In this document: positions 22,001 through 34,000 of the stretch, one piece after another
Numbering within the stretch: position 1 is the stretch's first letter
How the letters are laid out: every line of letters starts with the position of its first letter
Assembly (NCBI RefSeq): GCF_000003815.2
Contig: NC_049984.1
Span: 18,932,148-18,996,147, forward strand
Origin: Branchiostoma floridae
Taxonomy: Eukaryota > Chordata > Leptocardii > Amphioxiformes > Branchiostomatidae
DNA length: 64,000 bases
Reading direction: 5' to 3'
Position numbers and translations under genes: made by a program
Notes under the pieces: generated by a model
The model's database searches: none
What the model saw: the letters and a program-made list of their open reading frames with translations, nothing else
Told to the model about the DNA's origin: nothing

Positions 22001-25000
22001 GTGTACCAGAGTCTCCTGTAGACCATGCCGCAGTCTTCATGGCCCGACCCAACTCGGATTTTACACCTAGGACCCGTCCCTGGGCGCTGTCCGCGTCAAT
22101 CAGAGCTACCCGTGTCACCAACCGTGAACTTTTGAGAATGAGCACTGGCGCAAACTTCTGCTGTGACCCGATCGAACTGTAAAAGGACCTCGACTTGTTC
22201 CAGTAATGTCACTGAACTGTCATGCTGCAAGGCCTACGAACTTGAAATGTACTGCTGCAGGATTTCCTGTCCAATGTGTTATGTATTTTGTCTGGAGAGT
22301 ATTGTGGTATTGAGTATTGTGGTGCTTACCTAGGAAGAACTAGAGCCTGGGGAGGAATGTAATGTATTGTATTTGTTTATTGTAACTGTCGCGTTCTTGC
22401 GACCCTTCTTCGAGCGGGTGATCTATACCTGTTCGGGGAAGGGTGTTCTAGAACCGTCAGAACGCGACCAGTAATGTGATTCAAAATAAAAGAGTTTGGT
22501 TTGATCGTCTCACAAGACAGACGTGTCGTCAATATCGTCCGACTAGTTGCTATATATCCAACAAGGGTATAGGTACAGAATTCATGTCTGTGTAGAGAAG
22601 ATGTACAGGTATAAAAGACACTTTTAGATCTATGATCCATAAATGCAAAGCAGTTCCTTGTAATAACCACACAATTTCCAGAATGGCAATAATATATTTC
22701 CACAAGTCCTTCCTTTTCCTTAAGATAACAAATCCTATGAGGTAAAACCAAGTGGGATGAGACTAGACAAGACACCTTTACCTGCATGAAGCCGAAGGGG
22801 AAGGTGGGGTCAGTCTGCCCACCTGTGCCCAGGTACCAGCTGCTTCTCCAGCTGTCAATCATCGCAGGGAACAGGCACAGGTACGAGTCTGGGTGGTCAG
22901 TATTGGACTCACCTGTAGGAAACAGTTAGAGGTGGTCAAAACCAGGTATTACCAATAGAATGAGAGAATGAGTGAGACAATAACTTTTCCTATGGTATTG
23001 TCTCACCATAGGGAACAATGTTAACATGATTTACATTTGAGTAACTTTTGCATAGGATCCTTAGAAGTTAGTGGTTCAACCAGTTTTTTTTGTTAGCTGT
23101 ACTTGTATAGAATTGTTCTAGTGATGCTGAAGAAGAGTGATGGATGTCACTCGAAACGTCATGAAGTAAATCTCCATTATTTATCCAGTTGTAGAGGTTG
23201 TGTTGTGTTTGAATATTGTTTACCTAGATTTAACTAGTGAGACAGTAAGTAAGATTCAGTGATGATGTTATATGCAGCTTCTTCCTTACCTTGATACCAG
23301 ATGGCTCCTTTGATGGTCATATTGAGAATGGGGTGAATCATGGCGTTCCACAAAACAGAGTCCTGGTGGTCACCAGACACACCAGGGATGTTATTTAGAT
23401 GGTTCACAGACAGTTTATCACTGAAACAGGTGGAAACATAGTCGACTCCTTTACACATTTCTCCAAAACATTAAATTACATTTTAATGTCTTTCGAATTA
23501 AAAGTTCTATTGAAATATATATATATATTATTAGACAGTACCTTATCAGCATTGTTCATTGAAAAATACAAAACAAACAAAAACAATAAATACAAAAATA
23601 CAAGACAAACAAAAGAAACATAAATCATATGTTATGGTCTTTGAAATGGCAATTTTGAATTCAAATGATGAGACGAAGTAAGAAATCCACACCAACCCAC
23701 ATTTTAGACAGGGTATCGTTAACCTTACACTTCTGCAGAACTTCAGGTGAGGACCAGGACTCTATGGGAGTTCCCTCAAAACTGGAGGCCACCAAGCCGA
23801 TGGGGTACTGAAGTGTGTCGTACAGATCACGCCCGTAGAACCAACACAGCGCCGAGAAGTAGTTCCACATGCCGCCACCTACACTGGCTGTGATAACAAT
23901 GAAGTAAAAGCAGTAATGAACATCATCATTGCGTCCATGTGGAAGCTGTGACATTCAACATTCTTTCATGTTTACTTGTTGATTTCCATGATTCATGAAA
24001 TTTAAGGTTGCAACATACTGTAATTCACTTTGTCTCCTCGGTACCAAACATTCACTGTCTGAGAAAATTTAACTTGTTCTTGGGAACTAAATGTTCACAG
24101 TGAACAGATTATTTATTATCTTCACCAAGGCAATTATTTGTTATCTGTAATTATGATAAGTTCACTTTACAGTCGTCACAGTGAAAACCGTGAACATAAA
24201 AGTACATTGAAAAAAATCAGGAATTACAGTATATTGCCAGTACCTGCACTTGCCACAGACCAGGGTTGTTCCACCCTGTCCAGGTTACTGAGGGGTGTGT
24301 CTGAACCCACCAACCCTGCCGTGAACAGGCGGATGTGCGGGTAGTTGTTAGCTGCCAGGATCTCCTCTGTGGAGTTGAACCCCTGAAGAAGATAGCAGTA
24401 AAAGTGTTCATGAACTATAATCATTTAATTTTAAGTCTGGAAGGGGAAAGAGAGGCACACATATGACAAGGGAAAGCAAGTAGGAAAAAAATCATGGACG
24501 ACTCATGTCAGAGTCATTTAGTTAGAAGTAAGGCCACACAGACCTAATTTTATGGATGACATCCTCTGGAGAAGGTTCAATATGCACACAGTTATGCACG
24601 AGGACAAAAATAATCCAGCAATAAAAAAGTGTTGCTAAACACTTAACACTCAGATCATTCTTTCCCAGGCTTGGTTTGTGTTATGTTCACCTCTAATAAG
24701 ACTGTAAGAGATGATCACCTGATGATTTCAGCTATATTTTTATTGCCATTCTTGTTTAATACCCTGGGAAGCAGATCCTCTAGCAAGCAACTCTGGCCAC
24801 TTTTTAAAAAACAAACAGGTGAAACACATGGATGTCATCCATACAATTAAGACACTGTAGCCTCAAAGTAACCTGTCAGACTGACAGATCAGACATTCAT
24901 GATAATTTCCACTGGTTATGTTGGGTCAAATGTTTGAACATGTTTGTATCTTCTGGGGCAATGGTGGGTTGGCAATTCTAACACTCTGAACAAACTTTTC

Positions 25001-28000
25001 TGTAATATATTTCTTGATGGTTACAATAAACATACCACCTACCATCATAACTGTGAACTGCATGTTACTCTGTCCACTACAGACCCAGACATCACCAAAC
25101 ATGACATCAAACAATTTGCGGATGGCCTCTAGCGGTGTTACACCTTTGAAGTACTGGATAGCTGTGATGATGTACGGTCCACCGGCTTTCATTGGGTCAA
25201 GGGTCACATTCCACAAACCTGCATCACTGTTGACTTAATTGGTACAGAAAAGAGTTAGACTGCCAATATTTTGTGTGACCCATATGTTTGACCCATAGAA
25301 GGCTGGCACACCATACACCGTCACAACTCATAACTCATGTCATGAATTTTGCACATTCTCCTATTAGTACAGGAGCCAAGTCCTGAAAGAGGCCTAGAAA
25401 TGTGATTTCGTTGCACCCACTTTACAGAAAAGGTTTGACCTAATTTTGTGGTAGAGGGGTCTTTGGTCCATCACCAAGCGTGATTTTTATGCTCAAATTG
25501 TGGTATCACTTTTTTGCTAGCTAAGCATAAAGGTAGAACACGTATTCTGCACAGGTGAAAAAATTCAATTTTCCAAGGGGGAGGGGCAAAAAACTAAACA
25601 TCAATATTTTTCCATCAAAATTGGTAGGCTGGTACAACTTTTCATGGGAAATACAAAAATGTTCATTTTTTCCCAAAATTTTACCTTTGTCTAAATTTAT
25701 GGGTCTTAAAAGTTCGATTTTTAAGCATTTTTTGTACCAAAAAACGAACTGTTTACTTTGCAACATCAGACAATTGATCGTGTTACCTACGGGGCCTTGC
25801 CTGATGAGTTAGACCTACCGTCCGAATCATACCCTGCATATCAACCTTTAAATCATCAAAATCCGTCAATGGGATCCGGAGATATGTATGTGTGAATGTT
25901 GACACATCTGCCATATTCTATTGCCACTATCGTCGCTAAGGCCGTTGCTAAGGCCGTTGCTAAGGAGGTTTTGGATCATACTTCACAACAAAACTGCTAC
26001 GTAGAACAAACTTTTCCGATGTATTTTGCTCTGGTTATCTCAGTAGAAGTGTAGGCAGGAAATTTGTTATGTTTAATGTTTGATAGATGCAGGAATACTG
26101 TTTTATAACGTCAGTTCTTTCAGAATTATTAGCAAAACTGTTGCTAAGGCCGTTGCTAAGGGGGTATTCAGTCATGTTTCAAGCAAAATACAGCGGCTGA
26201 GAGTCAAGATTTCTGACACATTCTGCTCATGTCATCTCGTAAACCATGCATAACTTAAAAATACTTTAATTGTTTAATTGATTGGTTGGAAATACTAATT
26301 GGGGCTCTGCATGGGGGATATAAGGATACTTGAAAAGAATTATACTGATTTGACACACATTTTTATTGTTGCTCCCTAATGTCACTAAGTAGGTACCTTA
26401 TTAAATCGCCGCATATATCTAGTGAATGAAAAAGGCTCAACATGGGGGTTATCAGGACACCAGAAATGTGATACCATCATCATATCGTTCCGTGGCAGTG
26501 CTGCAGCCAGGCCACGGCCCTCTCATTAGCTTCTAGTAGGTCCTGGTTGGAGGTGTTGGGGCCTAATACGCAGTCCTTTGTAATGTGTCCCATAGTTTGG
26601 GTAGGGGGACCACAACGACACTCAGCTGAGTTCACCCGTCCCCATTTCAGTAGGTTGTCTCTGGTCCTACCTACTCCGCACCTGGCTCTGTTCAGGTCCA
26701 CCCATTCCCTTCTGGGTAGGTGAGTGCCACGAGGAAGGGACTCACAAGGAGTCTGGAGAGCTTCACTTGGTAGAAGAGTGTCAGAAGCTTTCCAGCGATC
26801 AACTCTGTACTTGTCAGCCTCCTTAGGGTTCAGACTCTGCACGGTCATGAAGCTCTTTCTGGACTTAAGTCTTCTTCTAACGTCATGGCCATGATGTAGA
26901 GGGTGTCGGGAGTCATGCTCTTGTACATGTTTCTGAGTTCTGGAGACAGCTTCTCGTCGGATGGGAGGTGGTGCGATACCTGCTAGCCGGTACAGTGCTG
27001 GCAGGGGTGTGGGCCTCAGCACTCCTGTTATGATGCGACAGGAAGTATTGAGCTCAGCATCCACTTTACTGGCATGGCATGACCTTTCCCAGGCAGGAGA
27101 ACAGTATTCTGCTGTGGAATAACATAACGCCAAGGCTGTAGCTCGTAAGGTGTTTGCGTCAGCTCCCCAGTTTAGAGTTGTAAGGTTGTTGAGGAGGTTG
27201 TTCCTAGAAGCGACCTTCTCCTTGAGTTTCCTGACATGCTCTCTATAAGACAGAGTTCTGTCCATGGTTACTCCAAGGTAAACCGGGAACTTTTCGTTGG
27301 CTAGTTTCTTACCATTCCAGACTATGTTCAGCTGTCGTTTGGCCTGGTGGTTATTCAGATGGAATGCACAGACTTGGGTCTTGCTAGGGTTGCATTTAAG
27401 AAATTGTTCTTATAGTAGACTGACAAGCTATTTATACCAGGACATATGGATACAAAACTGTTAAATACAACATATTGCAAAACAAAATCTGACAAACATC
27501 TATGTTAGAATGATACAGTATATGGGATCTGCAAAATTAAAAAAAAAGTCATTTTGCACACGGATCTGCATGGGGGTTATTATGATACTTCATTTACAAG
27601 ATACATGGGAACAGAGCTACTTCATATTAACAATTCATTTAGAAAGACCAATCAACAAGCTTAATGTGAATAACAAAAGGAAAATCTTAACTAGGTTTAT
27701 GCACATTGCTTGATAAATTAGGATCAGTGCAGGTATACTACTGGTACGAATGCCAATTGAGTGTATACCTTGGTAGGTTGTGAGTTTGATCCCTGTCGGT
27801 GTCCTACCAAAGTAACTTTAAAAGTTGGACACAATGTCTTATATCACCAGCAAGCAACATTTAGGAAAGAGTGTGGTAGTATTACACACACTAACACTAA
27901 CAATAACACAAACATTACTGTAGACTGGTCCCTGCTAAGAAATACATGTATGCACCAATGTGTGGCCCAAGGGTTTATAGGAACTGTGATCAGCAATGTC

Positions 28001-31000
28001 AAGGACAGACTCACAAACAATCATAGCCATAAGATTAATGATTGAGATTGTCTCTGAAGGATGTGCTGAGATAGACAGTAGTCTTTCTGAAGTACAGAAC
28101 ACAGAGGAACACTCGAGTTGACTATGCTTAGATTTTTGGATCATATTCAGCCATTTACAGCTGGAAGTCCAATTTGCTTGGAGCAGTTTACTAGGATCTT
28201 GCCAGTCTTCTTTGCAACAGNNNNNNNNNNNNNNNNNNNNNNNNNNNNNNNNNNNNNNNNNNNNNNNNNNNNNNNNNNNNNNNNNNNNNNNNNNNNNNNN
28301 NNNNNNNNNNNNNNNNNNNNNNNNNNNNNNNNNNNNNNNNNNNNNNNNNNNNNNNNNNNNNNNNNNNNNNNNNNNNNNNNNNNNNNNNNNNNNNNNNNNN
28401 NNNNNNNNNNNNNNNNNNNNNNNNNNNNNNNNNNNNNNNNNNNNNNNNNNNNNNNNNNNNNNNNNNNNNNNNNNNNNNNNNNNNNNNNNNNNNNNNNNNN
28501 NNNNNNNNNNNNNNNNNNNNNNNNNNNNNNNNNNNNNNNNNNNNNNNNNNNNNNNNNNNNNNNNNNNNNNNNNNNNNNNNNNNNNNNNNNNNNNNNNNNN
28601 NNNNNNNNNNNNNNNNNNNNNNNNNNNNNNNNNNNNNNNNNNNNNNNNNNNNNNNNNNNNNNNNNNNNNNNNNNNNNNNNNNNNNNNNNNNNNNNNNNNN
28701 NNNNNNNNNNNNNNNNNNNNNNNNNNNNNNNNNNNNNNNNNNNNNNNNNNNNNNNNNNNNNNNNNNNNNNNNNNNNNNNNNNNNNNNNNNNNNNNNNNNN
28801 NNNNNNNNNNNNNNNNNNNNNNNNNNNNNNNNNNNNNNNNNNNNNNNNNNNNNNNNNNNGTACCGAACAGTTTTGTGCATTTTAATTTTTAATAACTGCC
28901 ATCAGGACAGGTATCAGGTATTGGGTGGACCTACTACTCTCTTCGCACCCAGGGGATGATTTGTGAGGAGCTTACAATAGACAGGACTAAATAGCAAGGG
29001 TCTGGAGCAACTGCCATTATACGCTAATTCAGGTGACCTCAATACGACAGCAATTTCCGCAGGTGCGGCCATAGGACTGCAGGTTTTGAAACACTCACAC
29101 TGGAAACCCGGCTCCTTTCGATAAGTGTGGTGAAATCTTTAACGTGCTCGAGGTGCTCTTATGTAAAACACTAGAATTGCAGATTTTCCTCATCAATTAT
29201 ACAAATCATATCCTTATCCTTATCCTTAGCATGATCTGTCATTGTGGACCGACTGCATATTACTGAATATCATTGAAATTCGACGTTCCTTTGTTTAATT
29301 AGTAGTATCCTCATTAATGTTTAAAAAATTATATTCCAGCTCCTAGAGCAATACTGCTATGGGCCTTAACCTTCACAGCGTATTTCTTGTATCAAGAACT
29401 ATCTGTCACAAAAATATCATGATCATAGAAGTGTCATGGACATTGCAGATAGAAAATACCTAAACATGCTGCAGTACCAAGTTCAAACACCAGGGGACCC
29501 ATACTCGATCTTAACCTTTGTCCTCCCAACACTTTTTCACATACGAAACATCATTATAATCCATCCAGATGTTCTAAAGTTATGCTGACCACAAATATCA
29601 GGAAACACAGACACAGACAGTCTGCTACAGTCTGGAGAGCTTCTGGTGTTTGGGTCGGAGAAGTGGTGACCTTTGACACATGCACGGTGCCACGGACACA
29701 TGACCTTCCAACCACAGCTGCCTGTTTCGTCCCCCACAGTCACACACAAGTCACATCACAAGCTGCGACTGGATTAAAGCTCGTGTCCCTGGCTTATTTG
29801 CACAGTCACAAAGTTGTCATTGAGGGCTGGGCAGTCCCGACTGTCAAAGGCAGCCAATGGGTGTCAGACAAGATGAAGACATATGCTAGTAATCTCACTG
29901 ACATCGGGGAGGCTATGTTTGGCCAGAAAGCTGATGCTGTACAAAAGGTCCAGGAGATGCAGCATGTTAGGGGAGCTGATGGGAAGCTGTTGTTTCAGCC
30001 CAGAGAGTGGGACACAACCAACTAGATTACAAATTCAACTTTGTCAGGCTTTCAACAACTAATAGACAGCAGGAAAGCACAGAATATGTGGCCACTGGTA
30101 TTAAGTTCAGACCTCAGCTCCAGTCATGTTACAATGCAAAAGACGTAAACATTTGCAAACTGGCAAATCATTAAAGCTAAAGCAACTAAAGCGCATAAAA
30201 ATCATTTTTACATCTGCCCATTAGAGGTTCCATAACAAGGAAAGTTCCTTTTATACAAGCATCGGACACTGTCTTAGGCACATGCACATGTGCAAATTGA
30301 TTTTTGTAATTTGTAAAAGGGTTTATTTTTATTCATTTATTGGTTTGGCTGTTCAGAATGTAAGGCTGTAAAAGGGTTCTCTGGTGTAATTTTGTTTGCA
30401 GTGTAATGCAGGGCTCAAAATACCTTTTCCTGCATACCTGCACAGGTGCAGGTAACATTGGAATTTACCTGAACCACTCAGAATTTAGGAAGTATTGATC
30501 ATACTAAAAACTGTTCAGAAACCATTGCCATTATTTCTTTCTATACTAAGTCTTCATATGTGGTAACAGTTCAATGCAGCCGGTAAAAGTCGACATCATG
30601 AAAATTAAACATGTATATGTAAAACCAGTACATGGACCAGTGTAGGTGTGGTGCACATAGACATCAGGAAAAAGTGCACAGCTTTCATTTTAACTGCACT
30701 TACCTGCATATTCAGGTGTTATTTCGAGCCCTGTGTAATGAAAGAGTTTTTTTTTTTTGTAACTAATATGTCAAGTTTTAGGCCTGACCAGAATCTGTTA
30801 GAAATTGCAGTTTAAGTTTAACATCAGATCCTGCATATTGTATCACAAGTAAAAAAAAAAAACTGAACTTCTTTTTGTTAATATGTGTTTCAAAAGTATT
30901 TGCTAATCCTTGTGTGTTGGTGTATTTTGCAGATCCTATGATATCCATTCTAACATAGATGTTTGCCAGAGATTTTGCAATACGTTGTATATGACATAGT

Positions 31001-34000
31001 TTCGTATCCAAGTGTTCTGTGTTATCAGATTTCTGGTGTCCTGATAACCCCCATGCAGATCCATGTGAGTTTTGTATCCATGTGTCCTTGTATCACATTT
31101 CTGGTGTCCTGATAACCCCCATGTTGAGCCTTTTTCATTGTGCTTGACATAGCAGTAGATATATAAGGTACCTACTTAGTGACATTAGGGAGCAACAATA
31201 AAAATGTGTGTCAAATCAGTATAATTCTTTTCAAGTATCCTTATATCCCCCATGTAGAGCCCCAATTAGTATTTCCAACCAACCAATTAAACAATTAAAG
31301 TATTTTTAAGTTATGCATGGTTTACGAGATGACATGAGCAGAATGTGTCAGAAATCTTGACTCTCAGCCGCTGTATTTTGCTTGAAACATGACTGAATAC
31401 CCCCTTAGCAACGGCCTTAGCAACAGTTTTGCTAATAATTCTGAAAGAACTGACGTTATAAAACAGTATTCCTGCATCTATCAAACATTAAACATAACAA
31501 ATTTCCTGCCTACACTTCTACTGAGATAACCAGAGCAAAATACATCGGAAAAGTTTGTTCTACGTAGCAGTTTTGTTGTGGAGTATGATCCAAAACCTCC
31601 TTAGCAACGGCCTTAGCAACGGCCTTAGCGACGATATTGGCAAAAGAATATGGCAGATGTGTCAACATTCACACATTCATATCTCCGGATCCCATTGACG
31701 GATTTTGATGATTTAAAGGTTGATATGCAGGGTATGATTCGGACGGTAGGTCTAACTCATCAGGCAAGGCCCCGTAGGTAACACGATCAATTGTCTGATG
31801 TTGCAAAGTAAACAGTTCGTTTTTTGGTACAAAAAATGCTTAAAAATCGAACTTTTAAGACCCATAAATTTAGACAAAGGCAAAATTTTGGGAAAAAATG
31901 AACATTTTTGTATTTCCCATGAAAAGTTGTACCAGCCTACCAATTTTGATGGAAAAATATTGATGTTTAGTTTTTTGCCCCTCCCCTTGGAAAATTGAAT
32001 TTTTTCACCTGTGCAGAATACGTGTTCTACCTTTATGCTTAGCTAGCAAAAAAGTGATACCACAATTTGAGCATAAAAATCACGCTGGGTGATGGACCAA
32101 AGACCCCTCTACCACAAAATTAGGTCAAACCTTTTCTGTAAAGTGGGTGCAACGAAATCAATTTTTTTAGGACCTGGCTCCTGTACTATATGCAGAGACA
32201 TCCAACGGCGATAGCAAACCGCCTCTTGTCTGTACTCTGCTATCTCAACTGTCACCATCAGTTCCTGTGGGTGTCGCCCCAAACCCACTATCAGCCAATC
32301 AGAGAATAGGCCTTTCAGTTTTCAAAAGGGGTCTCGCATATATAAGTTAAGCTCATTAATATTTATAAGCAGGGCAGTCAGGAACTGATGGTGACGGTTG
32401 AAATAGCAGAGTACAGACAAGAAAGAGACGGTTTGCTGGCACCGTTGGATGTCTCTGCATAGGAGAATGTATTTGAGTTATGGGTAAAGAGTTCCACCTA
32501 CCATTATTACTGTGAACTGCATGTTACTCTGTCCACTACAGATCCAGACGTCCCCAAACATGATGTCAACCAGTTTAATTGTCACCTCTAAAGGTATGGG
32601 ATCTTTGAAGTGCTGCTTGGCAGTGACATTGTATGGTCCACCAGCCTTCATGGGGTCAAGGGTCACATTCCACAAACCTGCATCACTGTTCACTTTCGAG
32701 GAACAGAAAAAAGTTTCAACAATCTATATCAAACAAACATTTGACCCAATAATGGCAGGTGCACCATACACAGTCACTGCTGCCACCTACCATCATAACT
32801 GTGAACTGCATGTTACTCTGTCCACTACAGACCCAGACATCTCCAAACATGACGTCGTCCAGTTCAATGACCAGCACTAGTGGCCTCGGACCTTTGAAAT
32901 ACTGGATAGCTTTGACTGTGTACGGTCCACCTGCCTTCATCGGGTCAAGGGTCACATTCCACACACCTGCATCACTGTTGACTTTTAAGGAATAGAAAAG
33001 ATTTTAAGGAAAAGAAAAAGTTAGACTGATACCAGTCTGTATGAAAAAAGAAATTTGACCCGATGATGGCAGGTGCACCATACACAGCCAAAGGTGTAAA
33101 CCTGCCACCTACCATCATGACTGTGAACTGCATGTTACTCTGTCCACTACAGACCCAGACATCTCCAAACATGACGTCGTCCAGTTCGATGACCACAGCT
33201 AGTGGTGTCGGGCCTTTGAAATACTGGATGGCTTTGATTGTGTACGGTCCACCTGCCTTCATCGGGTCAAGGGTCACATTCCACACACCTGCATCACTGT
33301 TGACTTTTAATGAAATTACGATGAAAAGTGTTAGACAGAAATTTATAAGTTTGAAAACCTGAACCTTGAGTACTTTTTCTCTATTAAGGTAACTGTCATA
33401 GAATAATTTTGAAGACGAGGTGAATACTTCTATTATGTCAATCAATAGATAAATACAATTGTACTTACAGTCTGCAATTTTCTGATCAAGCTTTAACTCA
33501 AAGAATTCAATGCGATAGAAATAGTGGCACACTCTCATTTTTTTTTACTAAAACGTCCTTATCAGGTGGTAACCTCAAAACAAAGAATCTGTGTATATTT
33601 ATAATATTTTCATAATTCACAAGGGTTCATGTCACGAAATATTAGGCAAAGAGACAAAGTTATTGAAACAACTTTCAAGCACACCTGATCTTACCTGTTT
33701 TGTACTCGTTGTTCCCTGGGGTGATTTGGACAGTGACATTAGAACCAGGGTCCCCCTGTCCCCACAGTACAGCCCTGTGGGGGGCCTGCTGCAGCACCAT
33801 GTGGTCCCCATACACGGAGGCGAACTTGAAGGGTAGACCTGGGGAGGGAAATCAGGAGTTTGGTTAACTCATGGACCTCATCTGGCTAATTTTCCTTTAT
33901 CCACAGGGTAACCTATATCCGTTGTTTTAAAAAGCTGGGTATTAAGGTATAACAAGTTTTATTTTCACTGCATGACTTTGACGGTCACAGGCTTCAACTT

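Larger units (their letters stand above)
25354..32470. mobile_element. 7.1-kb transposon with about 1.25-kb terminal inverted repeats
   Basis: The left arm (25354-26475 plus about 27440-27537) is the reverse complement of the right arm (about 30925-32192 plus 32460-32470), e.g. 'tggctcctgtactaatagga' and 'gttgctaaggccgttgctaa' against their inverses. A truncated LINE interrupts the left arm and a MITE interrupts the right arm. The interior includes an assembly gap and one open frame of interest (29582-30025). Superfamily not recognised. It sits in the SIAE C-D intron. Confidence 0.82.

Noticed and set aside
21546-22563. Endogenous retrovirus
   Set aside because: Only 577 bp between LTRs and no gag, pol or env similarity; a miniature LTR retrotransposon explains it.
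26480-27265. 261-codon open frame as a host gene
   Set aside because: Its residues are the RT end and Cys/His tail of a non-LTR retrotransposon, truncated and nested in another element.
28118-28892. Long open frames across the gap on both strands
   Set aside because: They are made of N positions translated as X.
33466-33520. Micro-exon of SIAE ending in GCAGACT before gtaagt
   Set aside because: Exon 2 joins exon 3 variants in phase and with good family alignment without it, and every acceptor tried gives a stop or wrong phase.
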